A stretch of 64,000 bases of DNA, from the NCBI RefSeq assembly GCF_024494655.1, contig NZ_JANHDL010000002.1:310001-374000 (forward strand), read 5' to 3'. Below are positions 35,372 through 44,479 of the stretch, piece by piece; the stretch's first letter is position 1, and each line of letters starts with the position of its first letter. The notes beneath the pieces were generated by a model, which was given only the letters and a program-made list of their open reading frames with translations, ran no database searches and had not been told where the DNA came from. A program made the translations under genes and the position numbers. The DNA comes from Halorubrum laminariae (lineage in GTDB: Archaea; Halobacteriota; Halobacteria; Halobacteriales; Haloferacaceae).

Positions 35372-35665
35372 ATGCCGAGTTCCAATGGGCCTCAGAAGGC
35401 GACTCGCGACAAGCTCTCGAACAAACCCCGCGACCGCGGCACGTCGCCCCCGCAGCGCGCGATTCAGGAGTTCGAGGAGGGATCGCGGGTCCACCTCAAG
35501 ATCGACCCGAGCGTCCAAGAGGGTCGCTTCCATCCGCGGTTTGACGGCCGCACCGGAACGGTAACGGGTAAACAGGGCGCTGCGTTCACCGTGGAGATCT
35601 CCGACGGCGGCAAGACGAAGACGCTCATCGTCCGAGCCGCCCACATGAGCGCGCAGCAGAACTGA
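35372..35665 (+). CDS. rpl21e: 50S ribosomal protein L21e
   Basis: The protein has 97 residues. The SH3-like barrel of L21e is recognisable from [19 protein letters not shown] at the N-terminus and [20 protein letters not shown] in the middle, followed by [15 protein letters not shown]. It binds 23S rRNA in the large subunit and is specific to archaea and eukaryotes. It is followed after one base by rpo4, an order shared by many Euryarchaeota, so both are probably transcribed from the TATA box at 35337. Confidence 0.96.
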   Translation: MPSSNGPQKATRDKLSNKPRDRGTSPPQRAIQEFEEGSRVHLKIDPSVQEGRFHPRFDGRTGTVTGKQGAAFTVEISDGGKTKTLIVRAAHMSAQQN

Positions 35666-35666
35666 G

Positions 35667-36023
35667 ATGACGATATTCAAAGAGAAGGTTGACGAAGAGT
35701 TTGTCACCACGTCGGAGGCGAAAGAGATCCTCGTCGAGATCGAGGCCGAGCGAGCGGACGACGAGGACCGCGACCTCCGATACGAACTCGCCCGCGCGAT
35801 CGAGCACGTCAACCGGTTCGCCCGCCTCGACGCCGACGAGTCCCGCGAACTCGTCGAGGAACTGACCGAGTTAGAGCCGATCGACGTTCCGACGGCCGTG
35901 AAGATCGCCGACCTCCTGCCCGAGGACCGGACCGAACTGCGCTCGGTGTTCGCCCAAGAACGCTATTCGCTCGACGGCGACGAACTCGACGATGTCCTCA
36001 ACGTCGTCGCGAAGTACGCCTGA
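35667..36023 (+). CDS. rpoF: RNA polymerase subunit Rpo4 (F)
   Basis: This 118-residue RPB4-family protein forms the stalk of archaeal RNA polymerase with Rpo7. It begins MTIFKEKVDEEFVTTSEAKE and ends with the helical HRDC-like segment LPEDRTELRSVFAQERYSL, both typical of archaeal subunit F. The start follows the L21e stop by one base, so the genes are coupled. Rpo7 is not in the window. In other Euryarchaeota a DUF655 gene and a 16S rRNA dimethyltransferase gene often follow; here the tungstate transporter genes lie next, on the other strand. Confidence 0.94.
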   Translation: MTIFKEKVDEEFVTTSEAKEILVEIEAERADDEDRDLRYELARAIEHVNRFARLDADESRELVEELTELEPIDVPTAVKIADLLPEDRTELRSVFAQERYSLDGDELDDVLNVVAKYA

Positions 36024-36131
36024 GCAGACGGCTTCACGACCCGCGGACCGCCGCATATTTCTCGAAGTTCGTCGCAGACCCCAACAAGGGTTCCGGCGGT
36101 CTCGACCGCACCGTTCTAACGCCGGTCCGCG

Positions 36132-36896
36132 TCAGTACACAAGTTCGCCGTCGATGAACTTCTGCGTACGCTCGTCGGACGGGTTCTCGAAGACGACTTC
36201 CGTCGGAGCCATCTCGGTGATTCCCTGATCTAAGAGCACCGCGACGCGGTCGGCCACGCGGCGCGCTTGATGCATGTCGTGTGTCGCCACGACGACGCCG
36301 ATACCGCGGTCTCGTGCCGCCGCGATCGCCGATTCGATGACCGCGGTGTTTCGCGGATCGAGGTCGGAGGTCGGTTCGTCGAGCAGTAGGACATCGGGTT
36401 GATACGCCAGTGCGCGGGCAAAGGACACACGCTGGGCCTCGCCGCCCGATAGCGATCCCGCGTCCTGCTCTACTGCGTCCGCGAGGCCGACGACATCGAG
36501 GGCGTCGTGAACGGCGTCCGCGGTGGAATTCGATCCGACGAGCGACGCGACCGTACTCCGGAGTCGATCGCGCCAAGGTCGCCGAATCCGGAGGCCGTAC
36601 TCGACGTTGCGGGCGACGGGGGCGTCGAAGAGACTCGCCTCTTGAAAGACCATGCCGACACGTCGCCGAAGCGAGAGCCGCGCCGATTCGTCCGCGGCCC
36701 AGACATCCGTTCCGTCGAGCGTGACGGCACCTTCGTCCGGTTCGAGCGAGAGTGAGAGCAGTCTGAGAAGTGTCGTCTTCCCGACGCCCGAGGGGCCGAT
36801 GACGGCGACGACTTCGCCCGCGTCAACGCCCATCGAGAGGGTTCGAAAGACGGGGTCGGATCCGTACGACATCGTCACGTCCGTCGCGCGCAACAT
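36132..36896 (-). CDS. tupC: Tungstate ABC transporter, ATP-binding protein
   Basis: This 254-residue ABC ATPase shows Walker A as GPSGVGKTTLL near residue 35, the signature LSGGEAQRVSFARAL near residue 144, and Walker B as VLLLDEPTSDLDP with the H-loop in VVATHDMH. The ATG at 36896 abuts the upstream permease stop (TGATG); a GTG one codon earlier is equally possible. It is the last gene of tupABC. The assignment to tungstate comes from the binding-protein gene at the head of the operon. The C-terminal part is short and lacks a regulatory TOBE/Mop domain. Confidence 0.88.
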   Translation of the reverse strand: MLRATDVTMSYGSDPVFRTLSMGVDAGEVVAVIGPSGVGKTTLLRLLSLSLEPDEGAVTLDGTDVWAADESARLSLRRRVGMVFQEASLFDAPVARNVEYGLRIRRPWRDRLRSTVASLVGSNSTADAVHDALDVVGLADAVEQDAGSLSGGEAQRVSFARALAYQPDVLLLDEPTSDLDPRNTAVIESAIAAARDRGIGVVVATHDMHQARRVADRVAVLLDQGITEMAPTEVVFENPSDERTQKFIDGELVY

Positions 36897-37618
36897 CACT
36901 GCTGCACCCCCCGATCGCCGAAGCGGACGACCACGGCGTTAACGAGCAACACGAGCGCGACGAGCACGGTCCCGAGAACCAGCGCAGTCTCGTACTGTCC
37001 CTGTCGGGCTTCGAGCTGGATGGCGGTCGTGAGCGTTCGGGTCTTCGAGATGCCGTCCGCGCTCGTGATGTTGCCGCCGACGATGAGCACGGATCCGACC
37101 TCGCTGATCGCGCGACCGAACCCGGCCAACACGGCCGTCGCGATGCCGTACCGCGCCTCCTTAACGACCACCAGTGCAACGTCGAACCGGGTGCCGCCGA
37201 GCGTCCGCGCGGCGTCGCGAACACCCTCGTCCACGCCGGTGACCGCCGCGAGGCTGATCGCCGTGATCGGCGGCGTCGCGAGCACGAACTGCGACATGAT
37301 CATCGCCTGTTTGGTGAAGATAAGGTCGAGCGAGCCGAGCGGCCCCTGATTCGAGACGGCGAAAAGCACCATCAGTCCGACGACGACGCTCGGAAAACCC
37401 ATCCCCGTGTTGATGACCGACTTCACGAACTGCTTTCCGGGGAACTCGCTCAGGCCCACGACGATCGCGACCGGAATGCTGAACAGGGTGCTCAGCGCCA
37501 CGGCGGCGAGGCTCACGTACAGCGAGACGTAGATGATACTGGAGACGTACCCCTCTCTGAACGAGACGTCGAGAAGGGCCGGAACGACCTGTGCGATCGG
37601 TTCGAGCGGCACGCTCAC
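36896..37618 (-). CDS. tupB: Tungstate ABC transporter, permease
   Basis: This 240-residue inner-membrane permease has five to six helices. The conserved cytoplasmic loop that contacts the ATPase is visible as [21 protein letters not shown] near residue 140, followed by [19 protein letters not shown], typical of TupB. The GTG start at 37618 overlaps the tupA stop, and its TGA overlaps the start of tupC. It forms the channel through which oxyanion delivered by TupA is taken up. Confidence 0.9.
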   Translation of the reverse strand: MSVPLEPIAQVVPALLDVSFREGYVSSIIYVSLYVSLAAVALSTLFSIPVAIVVGLSEFPGKQFVKSVINTGMGFPSVVVGLMVLFAVSNQGPLGSLDLIFTKQAMIMSQFVLATPPITAISLAAVTGVDEGVRDAARTLGGTRFDVALVVVKEARYGIATAVLAGFGRAISEVGSVLIVGGNITSADGISKTRTLTTAIQLEARQGQYETALVLGTVLVALVLLVNAVVVRFGDRGVQQ

Positions 37619-38604
37619 TCCTCTGTGGACTCGCCACTCCAGCCTTCCGGAACGTACTGCTGGAAGTTCGGGTCCTCCGAGACCGCCTCGGGGAAGAACA
37701 GCTGCTCGCCGTTCACTTGGTACTCCGAGACAGCGTCTTGGACGCCGGGGCTCGTGATCCAGCCGATGTACGCCATCGCGAGGTCGTAGTTGGCGTTGTC
37801 GTGCACGCCGGGGTTGACGGCCATGATTCCGTAGGGGTTCGCGAGAATTTCCGGTCCGTCCTCGATGGGTCCCTGCACGAGTATCGTCAGGTCAATCTCC
37901 GACCGCTGCGAGATGAACGTCCCTCGGTCGGCGAGCGTGTACGCCCTCTGCTGGTTCGCGACGTTCAGCGCCTCACCCATCCCGGTGCCGGTCTCCTGGT
38001 ACCACTCGCCGCCCGGATCGGTTCCGGCGGCCTCCCAGAGGTTGAGTTCCTTGGTGTGTGTCCCCGAGTTGTCGCCACGCGAGACGAACATCGCCTCGGC
38101 GTCGGCGATGCTCGTGAGCGCGTCGGTCGCCGACTCCATCCCTTGGATCCCCGCGGGGTCGTCTTCGGGCCCGACGATCACGAAGTCGTTGAACATCAGG
38201 TCGCGACGGTTGACCCCGTACCCGTTGCGCAGGAACTCGTCTTCGAGCCCGCGGGCGTGGACCATCACCACGTCGGCGTCGCCGTTGCGAGCCGATTCGA
38301 GGGCGGCACCCGTCCCCTGTGCGACCGCGTCGACGGACACGTCGTACATGTCTTCGAAGTCGGTGTGGATCTCGTCGAGAAGTCCCGTGTCGTAGGTACT
38401 CGTCGTCGTCGTGAGCGTGAGCGTCTCGCCTGCGACGCCCACCTCGCTCCCGTCGGAGCCGTCGCTCCCGCTCCCCCCGTCGGTACCGTCCTCGCCGTCG
38501 GCACCGTTTCCGCCACTGTCTCCGTTCGACTGCGAACAGCCGGCCGTGCTCGCGACCGCCCCAGCGCCGAGCGCGGCGATAAGTTCTCGTCGTTGTATCG
38601 TCAT
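37615..38604 (-). CDS. tupA: Tungstate ABC transporter, substrate-binding lipoprotein
   Basis: The protein has 329 residues from the ATG at 38604; a GTG two codons earlier is also open. The N-terminus [19 protein letters not shown] carries a twin-arginine pair (5-6) and a lipobox ending in Cys23, so it is probably exported by Tat and lipid-anchored. A Gly/Asp/Ser-rich spacer follows. [25 protein letters not shown] sequence after the spacer is the TupA oxyanion-binding signature (TTTS, then GLLD), and [13 protein letters not shown] near residue 170 is the second. Molybdate-type ModA lacks these. A TATA-like TAAATATA lies at 38627-38634. Tungstate serves aldehyde oxidoreductases or similar enzymes. 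Confidence 0.9.
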   Translation of the reverse strand: MTIQRRELIAALGAGAVASTAGCSQSNGDSGGNGADGEDGTDGGSGSDGSDGSEVGVAGETLTLTTTTSTYDTGLLDEIHTDFEDMYDVSVDAVAQGTGAALESARNGDADVVMVHARGLEDEFLRNGYGVNRRDLMFNDFVIVGPEDDPAGIQGMESATDALTSIADAEAMFVSRGDNSGTHTKELNLWEAAGTDPGGEWYQETGTGMGEALNVANQQRAYTLADRGTFISQRSEIDLTILVQGPIEDGPEILANPYGIMAVNPGVHDNANYDLAMAYIGWITSPGVQDAVSEYQVNGEQLFFPEAVSEDPNFQQYVPEGWSGESTEE

Positions 38605-38626
38605 AGACACACCGTTGGACTGATAC

Positions 38627-38634
38627 TAAATATA
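38627..38634 (-). promoter_or_regulatory. Probable TATA box of tupABC
   Basis: The minus strand reads TATATTTA, 23-30 bases before the ATG at 38604, consistent with leaderless transcription. Confidence 0.5.
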
Positions 38635-38814
38635 GCTTATGCCGCGTAGTGCAGGTGGCGTGGTGGAAATAACCGAGCGAGCGGCGTCGCTAGCGGGTAT
38701 TTGTCTGTCGTTACTGACACCGGGAATGATCTCGAAGTCCAGCCCGCACGATCCCCGCACCTCACGCCTCCCCAGCCTCGCGGCTCGCTGCTCGCGGTTT
38801 CACCGCTCGCAATC

Positions 38815-38839
38815 GAGGTGTTCGCTCCGCTCACACCTC
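38815..38839. repeat. Stem-loop with core TCGCTCCGCTC, copy 1
   Basis: The arms GAGGTGT (38815-38821) and ACACCTC (38833-38839) pair perfectly around the 11-base core TCGCTCCGCTC. Confidence 0.7.
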
Positions 38840-38942
38840 GCTCGCCGCATCCCTCGCGGGCGGTTCGCGCCGCGCCGCGTCGCTCACCGGCGCGCCGACC
38901 GCCGCGTTCGGTTGTCAGCCGTCGCCGACGCTCGTCGCTGGC

Positions 38943-38965
38943 TCGACTTCGCTCCGCTCGGTCGA
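38943..38965. repeat. Stem-loop with core TCGCTCCGCTC, copy 2
   Basis: The arms TCGACT and GGTCGA (one T-G pair next to the loop) flank the same 11-base core at 38949-38959. Confidence 0.65.
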
Positions 38966-38968
38966 ACT

Positions 38969-38989
38969 GCGGAAATCGAAGATTTCCGC
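38969..38989. repeat. Perfect 9-bp hairpin
   Basis: GCGGAAATC and GATTTCCGC are separated by GAA. Confidence 0.7.
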
Positions 38990-39020
38990 GCTTGACTTCG
39001 GCTTACACCCCGTCAAACAA

Positions 39021-39039
39021 CGCCTGACTGCGTCAGGCG
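39021..39039. repeat. Perfect 8-bp hairpin
   Basis: CGCCTGAC and GTCAGGCG are separated by TGC. Confidence 0.7.
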
Positions 39040-39073
39040 GGCTCGACGAGGAGTGAAACGACTCGTCGAACAC

Positions 39074-39100
39074 CGATAGACTCGCTTCGCTCGTCTATCG
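39074..39100. repeat. Stem-loop with core TCGCTTCGCTC, copy 3
   Basis: The arms CGATAGAC and GTCTATCG pair perfectly around TCGCTTCGCTC, which differs from copies 1 and 2 by one base. Confidence 0.7.
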
Positions 39101-39105
39101 AGCCC

Positions 39106-39125
39106 GATCCGGCTTACGCCGGATC
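39106..39125 (-). terminator. Hairpin placed over the gnaD stop codon
   Basis: GATCCGGC and GCCGGATC form an 8-bp stem whose 4-base loop contains the TAA stop of gnaD (39116-39114). It could stabilise the mRNA end or help termination; no T run follows directly. Confidence 0.5.
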
Positions 39126-40352
39126 GAACAGCGTCTCGCCCTCGACCATGTGCGCCTCGACGGCGTCCATGTCGAGCGTGACGCCGAGCCCCGGCTCCTC
39201 GGGGACCTCGATGTGGCCGTCCTCGATGACGTTCTCTTCGACGAGGTCGCCCCACCAGCCGAGCTCGTAGGAGTGGTACTCGATCGCGAGCGAGTTCGGG
39301 ATCGACGCGCCGACGTGGGCGGCCGCCATCGTCGCCACCGGCGACGCGACGTTGTGCATCGCGACCGGCACGTAGTACTGGTTCGCCACGTCGGCGATCT
39401 TCCGCGTCTCGCGCATGCCGCCGACCTTCGGCAGATCGGGCGCGACGATGTCGACGGCCTGATTCTCGATGAGCCGACGCAGTTCGGTGACGCGGTAGCG
39501 GTTCTCGCCGACCGCGATGGGCGTGACGGTGTTTTTCGTCACTTCCTCCTGTACGTCGAGGTTCTCCGGCGGCACCGGGTCTTCGAGCCACCACACGTCG
39601 TACTCCTCGATCGCGTCTGCGAGGCGCTTCGCCGACCCGCCGGAGAACGTCCAGTGGCAGTCGAAGGAGACATCGGCCTTGTCTTTGACGCGCTCCGTTA
39701 CTTTCTCGACAATCTCCGCCTTGTGGCGGATCTCGCCGGGGCGGAGGTGGCGGTTCGCGCGGTCCTTCTCGTGACCCGAGGGCACGTCGAGGTCGAACTT
39801 CAGCGCGTCGTAGCCGAGTTCGTCGACGACGCGCTCGGCCTCGTCAGCGCAGGCCTCGGGGTCTGCCTCGTCTTCGGTGTGGCAATCGCAGTAGACGCGC
39901 ATCCGGTCGCGGTACTTCCCGCCGAGCAGCTGGTAGGCGGGCACGTCGAGGATCTTCCCCGCGAGGTCGTGGAGCGCCACCTCTATACCGGAAATTGCGG
40001 TGACCGTGACACCCTCGACGGAGCCCTCACCGGACATCTTCTGGATCAGGTGCTCGTACAGCCGATCGATGTCGAGCGGGTTCTCGCCGATCACGAACGG
40101 CTTCATGCGCTCGATGAGTTCCGGCACGCCAGCACCCCAGTACGCCTCACCGGTACCGACGACTCCCGCGTCGGTGTACACGCGGACGAGCGTCCACGGG
40201 AAGTTCCCGTCGACCATCGTCGTCTGCACGTCCGTGATCTCGACATCGCGGCCGCCGCCCCGAGACCCGGTAACGCCCATCGTTCCCGCAGAGAGTTCCC
40301 GCATCGTGTACTCCGCGTTCGGGTCGTGAAGCGACTCGTAGTTTCGGCTCAT
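39114..40352 (-). CDS. gnaD: Gluconate dehydratase (enolase superfamily)
   Basis: This 412-residue member of the mandelate racemase/muconate lactonising group removes water from gluconate to give 2-keto-3-deoxygluconate in the haloarchaeal semi-phosphorylative Entner-Doudoroff pathway. The N-terminal capping domain is followed by a TIM barrel with metal ligands in VSFDCHW (Asp), WWLEDPVPPEN (Glu) and IAVGENRY (Glu), a catalytic KFDLDVP Lys region and MHNVASPVAT His. Galactonate or xylonate dehydratase are close alternatives and cannot be separated from sequence alone. The start is the ATG at 40352. It is divergent from the TRAM gene. Confidence 0.82.
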   Translation of the reverse strand: MSRNYESLHDPNAEYTMRELSAGTMGVTGSRGGGRDVEITDVQTTMVDGNFPWTLVRVYTDAGVVGTGEAYWGAGVPELIERMKPFVIGENPLDIDRLYEHLIQKMSGEGSVEGVTVTAISGIEVALHDLAGKILDVPAYQLLGGKYRDRMRVYCDCHTEDEADPEACADEAERVVDELGYDALKFDLDVPSGHEKDRANRHLRPGEIRHKAEIVEKVTERVKDKADVSFDCHWTFSGGSAKRLADAIEEYDVWWLEDPVPPENLDVQEEVTKNTVTPIAVGENRYRVTELRRLIENQAVDIVAPDLPKVGGMRETRKIADVANQYYVPVAMHNVASPVATMAAAHVGASIPNSLAIEYHSYELGWWGDLVEENVIEDGHIEVPEEPGLGVTLDMDAVEAHMVEGETLFDPA

Positions 40353-40490
40353 GGTCGAGTCGTTTATTCGAAACAGGGTAAACTTTTATGTTCGATCGCG
40401 GGTCAGTTGCCTCGGGACGCCGCCGCTGACGGCGGCCGGCCCGGACACGAAGATAGGGAACTTTTCAATGCCGCGCCTGCAACGGGCCGC

Positions 40491-40958
40491 ATGGTCGAAA
40501 TCACCGACTCGCTGGCGTGTCTCTTTACCGGCGAGATCGAAGAGCGAGACGGCGAGCACGTCGTCACAGTCCCGGAAAGCGAGATCGAACACGGCACCCT
40601 CGAACCGGGGAAATCGTACCGCGTCGCGCTGATCGCCCGCGAGACGGCGGAGTCGACGAGCGACGGATCCGAGACGGATCCCGGACAGACGTCCGGTCGG
40701 TCTCGCTCCGGTAACGGCGCAACCCCCGGCACTTCGAGCAGCTCGGCGACCGACACTGCCCCGTCCGGACCGCCGGTTTCAGAAGGAGACATCCGAGAAG
40801 TGACGATCGAGACGCTCGGCGACAAAGGCGACGGGATCGCGAAGATTGAGCGAGGCTACGTCGTCATCGTCCCCGACTCCGAACCGGGCGATCAGCCGAC
40901 AGTGGAGATAACGAGCGTCCGCGAGAACGTCTCGTTCGCCGACGTCATCGACGAGTAG
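40491..40958 (+). CDS. TRAM-domain RNA-binding protein
   Basis: The protein has 155 residues. The N-terminal 45 residues (MVEITDSLACLFTGEIEE) are a conserved haloarchaeal module. A Ser/Thr/Gly-rich linker (about 47-97) leads to a C-terminal TRAM domain (REVTIETLGDKGDGIAKIE, then VENVSFA-type ending), an OB-like fold that binds RNA. Single TRAM proteins act like cold-shock RNA chaperones in methanogens. Haloarchaeal genomes carry several paralogues. The ATG at 40491 is preceded by about 140 bases shared with the divergent gnaD promoter. Confidence 0.85.
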   Translation: MVEITDSLACLFTGEIEERDGEHVVTVPESEIEHGTLEPGKSYRVALIARETAESTSDGSETDPGQTSGRSRSGNGATPGTSSSSATDTAPSGPPVSEGDIREVTIETLGDKGDGIAKIERGYVVIVPDSEPGDQPTVEITSVRENVSFADVIDE

Positions 40959-40986
40959 CGGGAGTCCGTTTCGGTTCAGCGGCGTG

Positions 40987-42087
40987 TCACTCCGGCGGAT
41001 CGCTCCGCGAGAACAGCGTCCGGAGGTGTGTCGGCGAGAAGACGGAGGACGGGCGGTCCATGTGCACGCCGATCTCACCCGACAGAGCCCACAATCCGGC
41101 TCGCTGGATCGGTTCCGGCAGCGAGTAGCAGGATCGGATCGCGTGACCGAGCCTGATCTCCGTTCCGAGTTCGTCGCGCCACGCCGACTCGTAGTCGGCG
41201 AGCGTATCGGGGTCGGCCGGGTCGATCGTCTCCGCAGCCGCGTCCGCCGCGGTCATCCCGTACAGAATCCCGCCGCCCGTGAACGGTTTCGTCTGTGCGG
41301 CGGCGTCGCCGATCAGGAACGCTCGGTCGGTTGTCACGCGATCCGGAGGACCGATCGGGATCGCGCCCGAGCAGAACCGGTCAGTCGTCACGCCGTAGGC
41401 GTCGGTGAGCGCGTCGAATCGTGCGGAGACGTCTTCGCCCGGCGGCGCAGCGAGCCCGTACTCCACGCCGGCGTCGCCGCGGGGGATCCGCCACGCGAAG
41501 AACGTCGGAGCGGTGAGGTGCACGTCCACGAGGTCACCGTCGTCCGGCTCGTCGTCGAACGCGAGCACGCCGTGGAGCAGCTCGTCTGGCTCGGGCAGGT
41601 CGAGCGACCGGCGGACCCGCGAGGTGGGACCGTCACAGCCGGCGATCATCCGCGCCTCGAAGCGCTCGGTGTCGCCGTCGCCGACGCTCGCCTCGACGGC
41701 GACGCGGTCCGCACGCTCCTCGACCGAGACGACCGTGTGGCCCTCGCGCACGTCGGCACCCGCGTCGCGGGCGGCGACGGCGAGCCTCCGGTCCATGCCG
41801 ACCCGATCGATCACGTTCGACACCGGCTCGCGCTTGTAGAACGGGGACGCTCGCGACTCCGGCCCGCCGACGTGAAACCGTGCGCCGTACACGCTGTTCT
41901 GGAGCAGCCGCTCGCGCGCGTCGTCGGGGACGAACTCCCAGATGTCGTCGGAGACGTGTCCGGAGCAGGCCAGCGGCTCGCCGACCCTCCCCTTCTCGAG
42001 GACGAGCACGTCGCTGCCCGCGGCGGCCGCGCGACGGGCGAACCGCGAGCCCGGCGGGCCGGCCCCGACCACCACGAAGTCGTACAT
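40987..42087 (-). CDS. Geranylgeranyl-reductase-family flavoprotein
   Basis: This 366-residue FAD-dependent oxidoreductase has the dinucleotide-binding motif VVVGAGPPGSRFARRAA at residue 5, a CSGH segment near residue 45 typical of the GGR group, and the second FAD motif FLIGDAAAQTKPFTGGGI near residue 250. Family members saturate isoprenoid chains of archaeal lipids or menaquinone. The ATG at 42087 gives MYDFVVVGAG, the natural start; nine more codons upstream are open but not needed. It is convergent with the TRAM gene. Which isoprenoid it reduces is not shown. Confidence 0.82.
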   Translation of the reverse strand: MYDFVVVGAGPPGSRFARRAAAAGSDVLVLEKGRVGEPLACSGHVSDDIWEFVPDDARERLLQNSVYGARFHVGGPESRASPFYKREPVSNVIDRVGMDRRLAVAARDAGADVREGHTVVSVEERADRVAVEASVGDGDTERFEARMIAGCDGPTSRVRRSLDLPEPDELLHGVLAFDDEPDDGDLVDVHLTAPTFFAWRIPRGDAGVEYGLAAPPGEDVSARFDALTDAYGVTTDRFCSGAIPIGPPDRVTTDRAFLIGDAAAQTKPFTGGGILYGMTAADAAAETIDPADPDTLADYESAWRDELGTEIRLGHAIRSCYSLPEPIQRAGLWALSGEIGVHMDRPSSVFSPTHLRTLFSRSDPPE

Positions 42088-42218
42088 GTGCCGATGGTCG
42101 TCACGCTCACACATAACTGCGACGAGGACAGCGCAGGGCGTGGCGATTCAAGGACACTCAGCCAATCGACAAACGAGAGGACACTCGATCGACCCGCCAC
42201 TCCGCGACCCGACTGGGG

Positions 42219-43511
42219 CTACTCCAATCTAGCGAACAGGTTGAGGACGTAGGCCGTCCGAAGCATCTTCGCGGACTGTCCTCGATCGAATACCAGTTCG
42301 TCGCGGTCGAGAACGTGTGAAAGCACGTCGGCGGAGGCGTGCTCCGGCGCGGCCGCGACGCCGGCGTCGTTGGCAGCGGTCCACTCCATCACCCGGAGGT
42401 CCGACTTGCTGTCGCCCATCACGAGTGCGAAGGGGTCGGGTACGTCGAGCACATCGAGAGCGGCCTCCACACCGGCGACCTTGTCGAGTTCCAGCGATCC
42501 GACCTCCGCGGCGTCCCCCCGGTAGTACGCGACATCGATCCGGTCGAACAGCGACGCGACGGGATCGGGGATGTCGGTCGACGCGTCCGTCTCACCGGCC
42601 ACCGATGCTGCCTCCGACGCCTCTAGAACCTCCTGTATCTCCGGGTCTGCAGCCGCGTAGTGTGCTCGCGCCCACGCGGCACCGTGGTCTTCGTGGTCCT
42701 CCGTGTCGTCGATCTTCGGGTCGTCGATCTCATCGACGACTCGTTCGACCACCGACGCGCCGAGCACGTCGATCAGGTGGACCAGTCCGTCGTCGATCAC
42801 GGCCTCGGCGTCCGCGCTCCCCGTCTCGAAGTTCGGCTTCAGCGTCACGTTAAACTCGTTGCCTTGGAGGTGACAGCCGCGACGGACGTTCTCGGGCGCG
42901 GCCGACAGCGCGCGCGATCGAACGGTCTCGAAGGTTTCTCGCACGTCGGGGCCGAGGTCCTGATACAGCAGGCGCTTCGTGCGTGACCCGTGGCCCGGCG
43001 TAAACACGCCGTTTCCGGCCTCGTAGACGATAGAGAGGTTCCCAGAGTGGACCAGTTCGTTGCCGAGTCCCTGGATCATGAACCCCTTCACGTTCTCCAG
43101 CGTCTGGCCGGTACAGATGACGATTGGAACGCCAGATTCGTATATCTCCGTTAGGATGTGGAGCGTTTCGCGGGGGATCTCATTGTCGGTCTGTCCCGCC
43201 GACCGGAGCGTCTCGTCGACATCCAACACGAGCGCGTTGATCGCGCGGTCGTATCGCGCAAACAGGTCGAGCGCAGTGAACGCCGTTTCCCGATCGGCGT
43301 GCGCCGCGATCTCCGCGAACGTGCCCCCGGCGGGGAACGATTCGTGGATCTGGCGTTTCAGTCGTTCGAGTTCGTCGTTGACTTCCTCCCAGTGGTCGAG
43401 CGCCACGCGCGAGTCGACCAGCGGAAAGAGATCTACGAACGTCTGGTGCTCTCGCAGCACCTCCACGTCGAACTCGTCGTACAGCCGATAGAGGAGATCG
43501 TACCGCTCCAT
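42219..43511 (-). CDS. HAD-superfamily phosphatase with N-terminal helical extension
   Basis: The protein has 430 residues. The first 90 are helical and not part of the HAD core. Motif I is [11 protein letters not shown] (DxDxT) near residue 96, motif II is [14 protein letters not shown] (Thr), and motif IV is [11 protein letters not shown] near residue 375 with the paired acidic residues. The cap insertion between them suggests a Cof/SPP-like type IIB phosphatase. The sequence from about residue 255 to 330 is an acidic insert. The ATG at 43511 ([10 protein letters not shown]) is chosen because upstream codons are basic. The substrate is unknown. It is divergent from pyrE. Confidence 0.75.
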   Translation of the reverse strand: MERYDLLYRLYDEFDVEVLREHQTFVDLFPLVDSRVALDHWEEVNDELERLKRQIHESFPAGGTFAEIAAHADRETAFTALDLFARYDRAINALVLDVDETLRSAGQTDNEIPRETLHILTEIYESGVPIVICTGQTLENVKGFMIQGLGNELVHSGNLSIVYEAGNGVFTPGHGSRTKRLLYQDLGPDVRETFETVRSRALSAAPENVRRGCHLQGNEFNVTLKPNFETGSADAEAVIDDGLVHLIDVLGASVVERVVDEIDDPKIDDTEDHEDHGAAWARAHYAAADPEIQEVLEASEAASVAGETDASTDIPDPVASLFDRIDVAYYRGDAAEVGSLELDKVAGVEAALDVLDVPDPFALVMGDSKSDLRVMEWTAANDAGVAAAPEHASADVLSHVLDRDELVFDRGQSAKMLRTAYVLNLFARLE

Positions 43512-43624
43512 GGCAGCCCTCCGGTCCGAGGTCCGTAAAACGTGCCGTCTCGGATCGGGCCCGACGACAAGCGCACCGTGCGCAGAGCGGAACCCGGAAA
43601 GCGTCACCGAGACGTTCCGACTGG

Positions 43625-43631
43625 TTTATAA
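43625..43631 (+). promoter_or_regulatory. TATA box of pyrE
   Basis: TTTATAA lies 24-30 bases before the ATG at 43655, predicting a leaderless mRNA. Confidence 0.6.
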
Positions 43632-43654
43632 TCGCCCGCGAGCGCCTCACGGGT

Positions 43655-44203
43655 ATGATCGACGACGAGCGACGACGCGACCTCATCGCCGCGCTCCGGG
43701 CGGCCGACGCCGTCAGATTCGGCGAGTTTGAACTCTCACACGGCGGGACGAGCGACTACTACGTCGACAAGTACCGGTTCGAGACGGACCCGGATGCGCT
43801 GACGCTCGTCAGCGAGGCGTTCGCCGACGAACTCGCCGCGACAGACGCGAAGCTCGCTGGCGTCGCGCTCGGCGCGGTGCCGCTCGTCGCCGTGACCGCC
43901 GCCGAGTTGGGACGCCCCTATGTGATCGCCCGCAAACAGGCGAAAGCGTACGGCACGGGTAACCGGATCGAGGGCAAGTTGGAGGACGGCGAGGAGGTCG
44001 TCGTGATCGAGGACATCGCGACGACTGGGCAGTCCGCCGTCGACGCCGTCGAAGCCCTACGCGAGGCTGGCGCGACCGTGAACCGCGTGCTCGTGGTCGT
44101 GGATCGAGAGGAGGGCGCTGCGGAGTTGCTCGCCGACCACGACGTGAAGTTGGAGTCGCTTATCACCGCATCGGCGCTGTTGGCGGAGCGCGACGACGAG
44201 TAG
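43655..44203 (+). CDS. pyrE: Orotate phosphoribosyltransferase
   Basis: PyrE joins orotate to PRPP to give OMP in pyrimidine synthesis. In 182 residues the PRPP-binding loop [21 protein letters not shown] (its core is EDIATTG) and the flexible catalytic segment [15 protein letters not shown] are clear, as is the start [21 protein letters not shown]. The gene is used as a selectable marker in haloarchaeal genetics. It stands alone behind its own TATA box, upstream of tRNA-Ser. Confidence 0.96.
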   Translation: MIDDERRRDLIAALRAADAVRFGEFELSHGGTSDYYVDKYRFETDPDALTLVSEAFADELAATDAKLAGVALGAVPLVAVTAAELGRPYVIARKQAKAYGTGNRIEGKLEDGEEVVVIEDIATTGQSAVDAVEALREAGATVNRVLVVVDREEGAAELLADHDVKLESLITASALLAERDDE

Positions 44204-44273
44204 ACGAGCGGATCGCCCCGCCGCGGTCCGCGATCGAAACGCATAACAGCGGAACCGGCCAACCGGGAGACGA

Positions 44274-44358
44274 GCCGAGGTAGCCTAGCCTGGCCAAGGC
44301 GGTAGATTCGAAATCTACTGTCCATTCGGACACCGGAGTTCAAATCTCCGCCTCGGCG
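44274..44358 (+). tRNA. tRNA-Ser (anticodon CGA)
   Basis: GCCGAGG (44274-44280) pairs with CCTCGGC (44351-44357), followed by the discriminator G that suits Ser. The anticodon stem GTAGA/TCTAC encloses TTCGAAA, giving anticodon CGA at 44309-44311. A long variable arm (about CTGTCCATTCGGACA) marks a class II tRNA, and GGAGTTCAAATCTCC forms the T arm. No intron is present, and CCA is not encoded. It reads UCG codons, which are common in this G+C-rich genome. Confidence 0.95.
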
Positions 44359-44479
44359 CTTCTTTCGCGTTTCCGACCGACGAGCGATGTCACCGCCGCG
44401 CGTCGCGTCCGTACTCGATCACACGGGCACCGTCCGTCCCGAGGGAAAGAGCCATACATCGAGGCCACGACCCCGGAGT

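Larger units (their letters stand above)
38605..39113. other. Hairpin-rich gap between tupA and gnaD
   Basis: No gene is visible in these 509 bases. The first 35 hold the probable tupA promoter on the minus strand (TAAATATA at 38627-38634). From about 38760 the sequence is very rich in CG dinucleotides and short inverted repeats, several with the same loop. These lie downstream of gnaD and upstream of tupA. Confidence 0.7.

Noticed and set aside
39150..40958. 602-codon open frame on the plus strand across gnaD and into the TRAM gene
   Set aside because: The part antisense to gnaD is basic and has no family features. Only the in-frame end from 40491 is the TRAM protein.
40984..42252. 422-codon plus-strand frame
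   Set aside because: It is antisense to the flavoprotein gene, whose FAD motifs are unmistakable on the minus strand.
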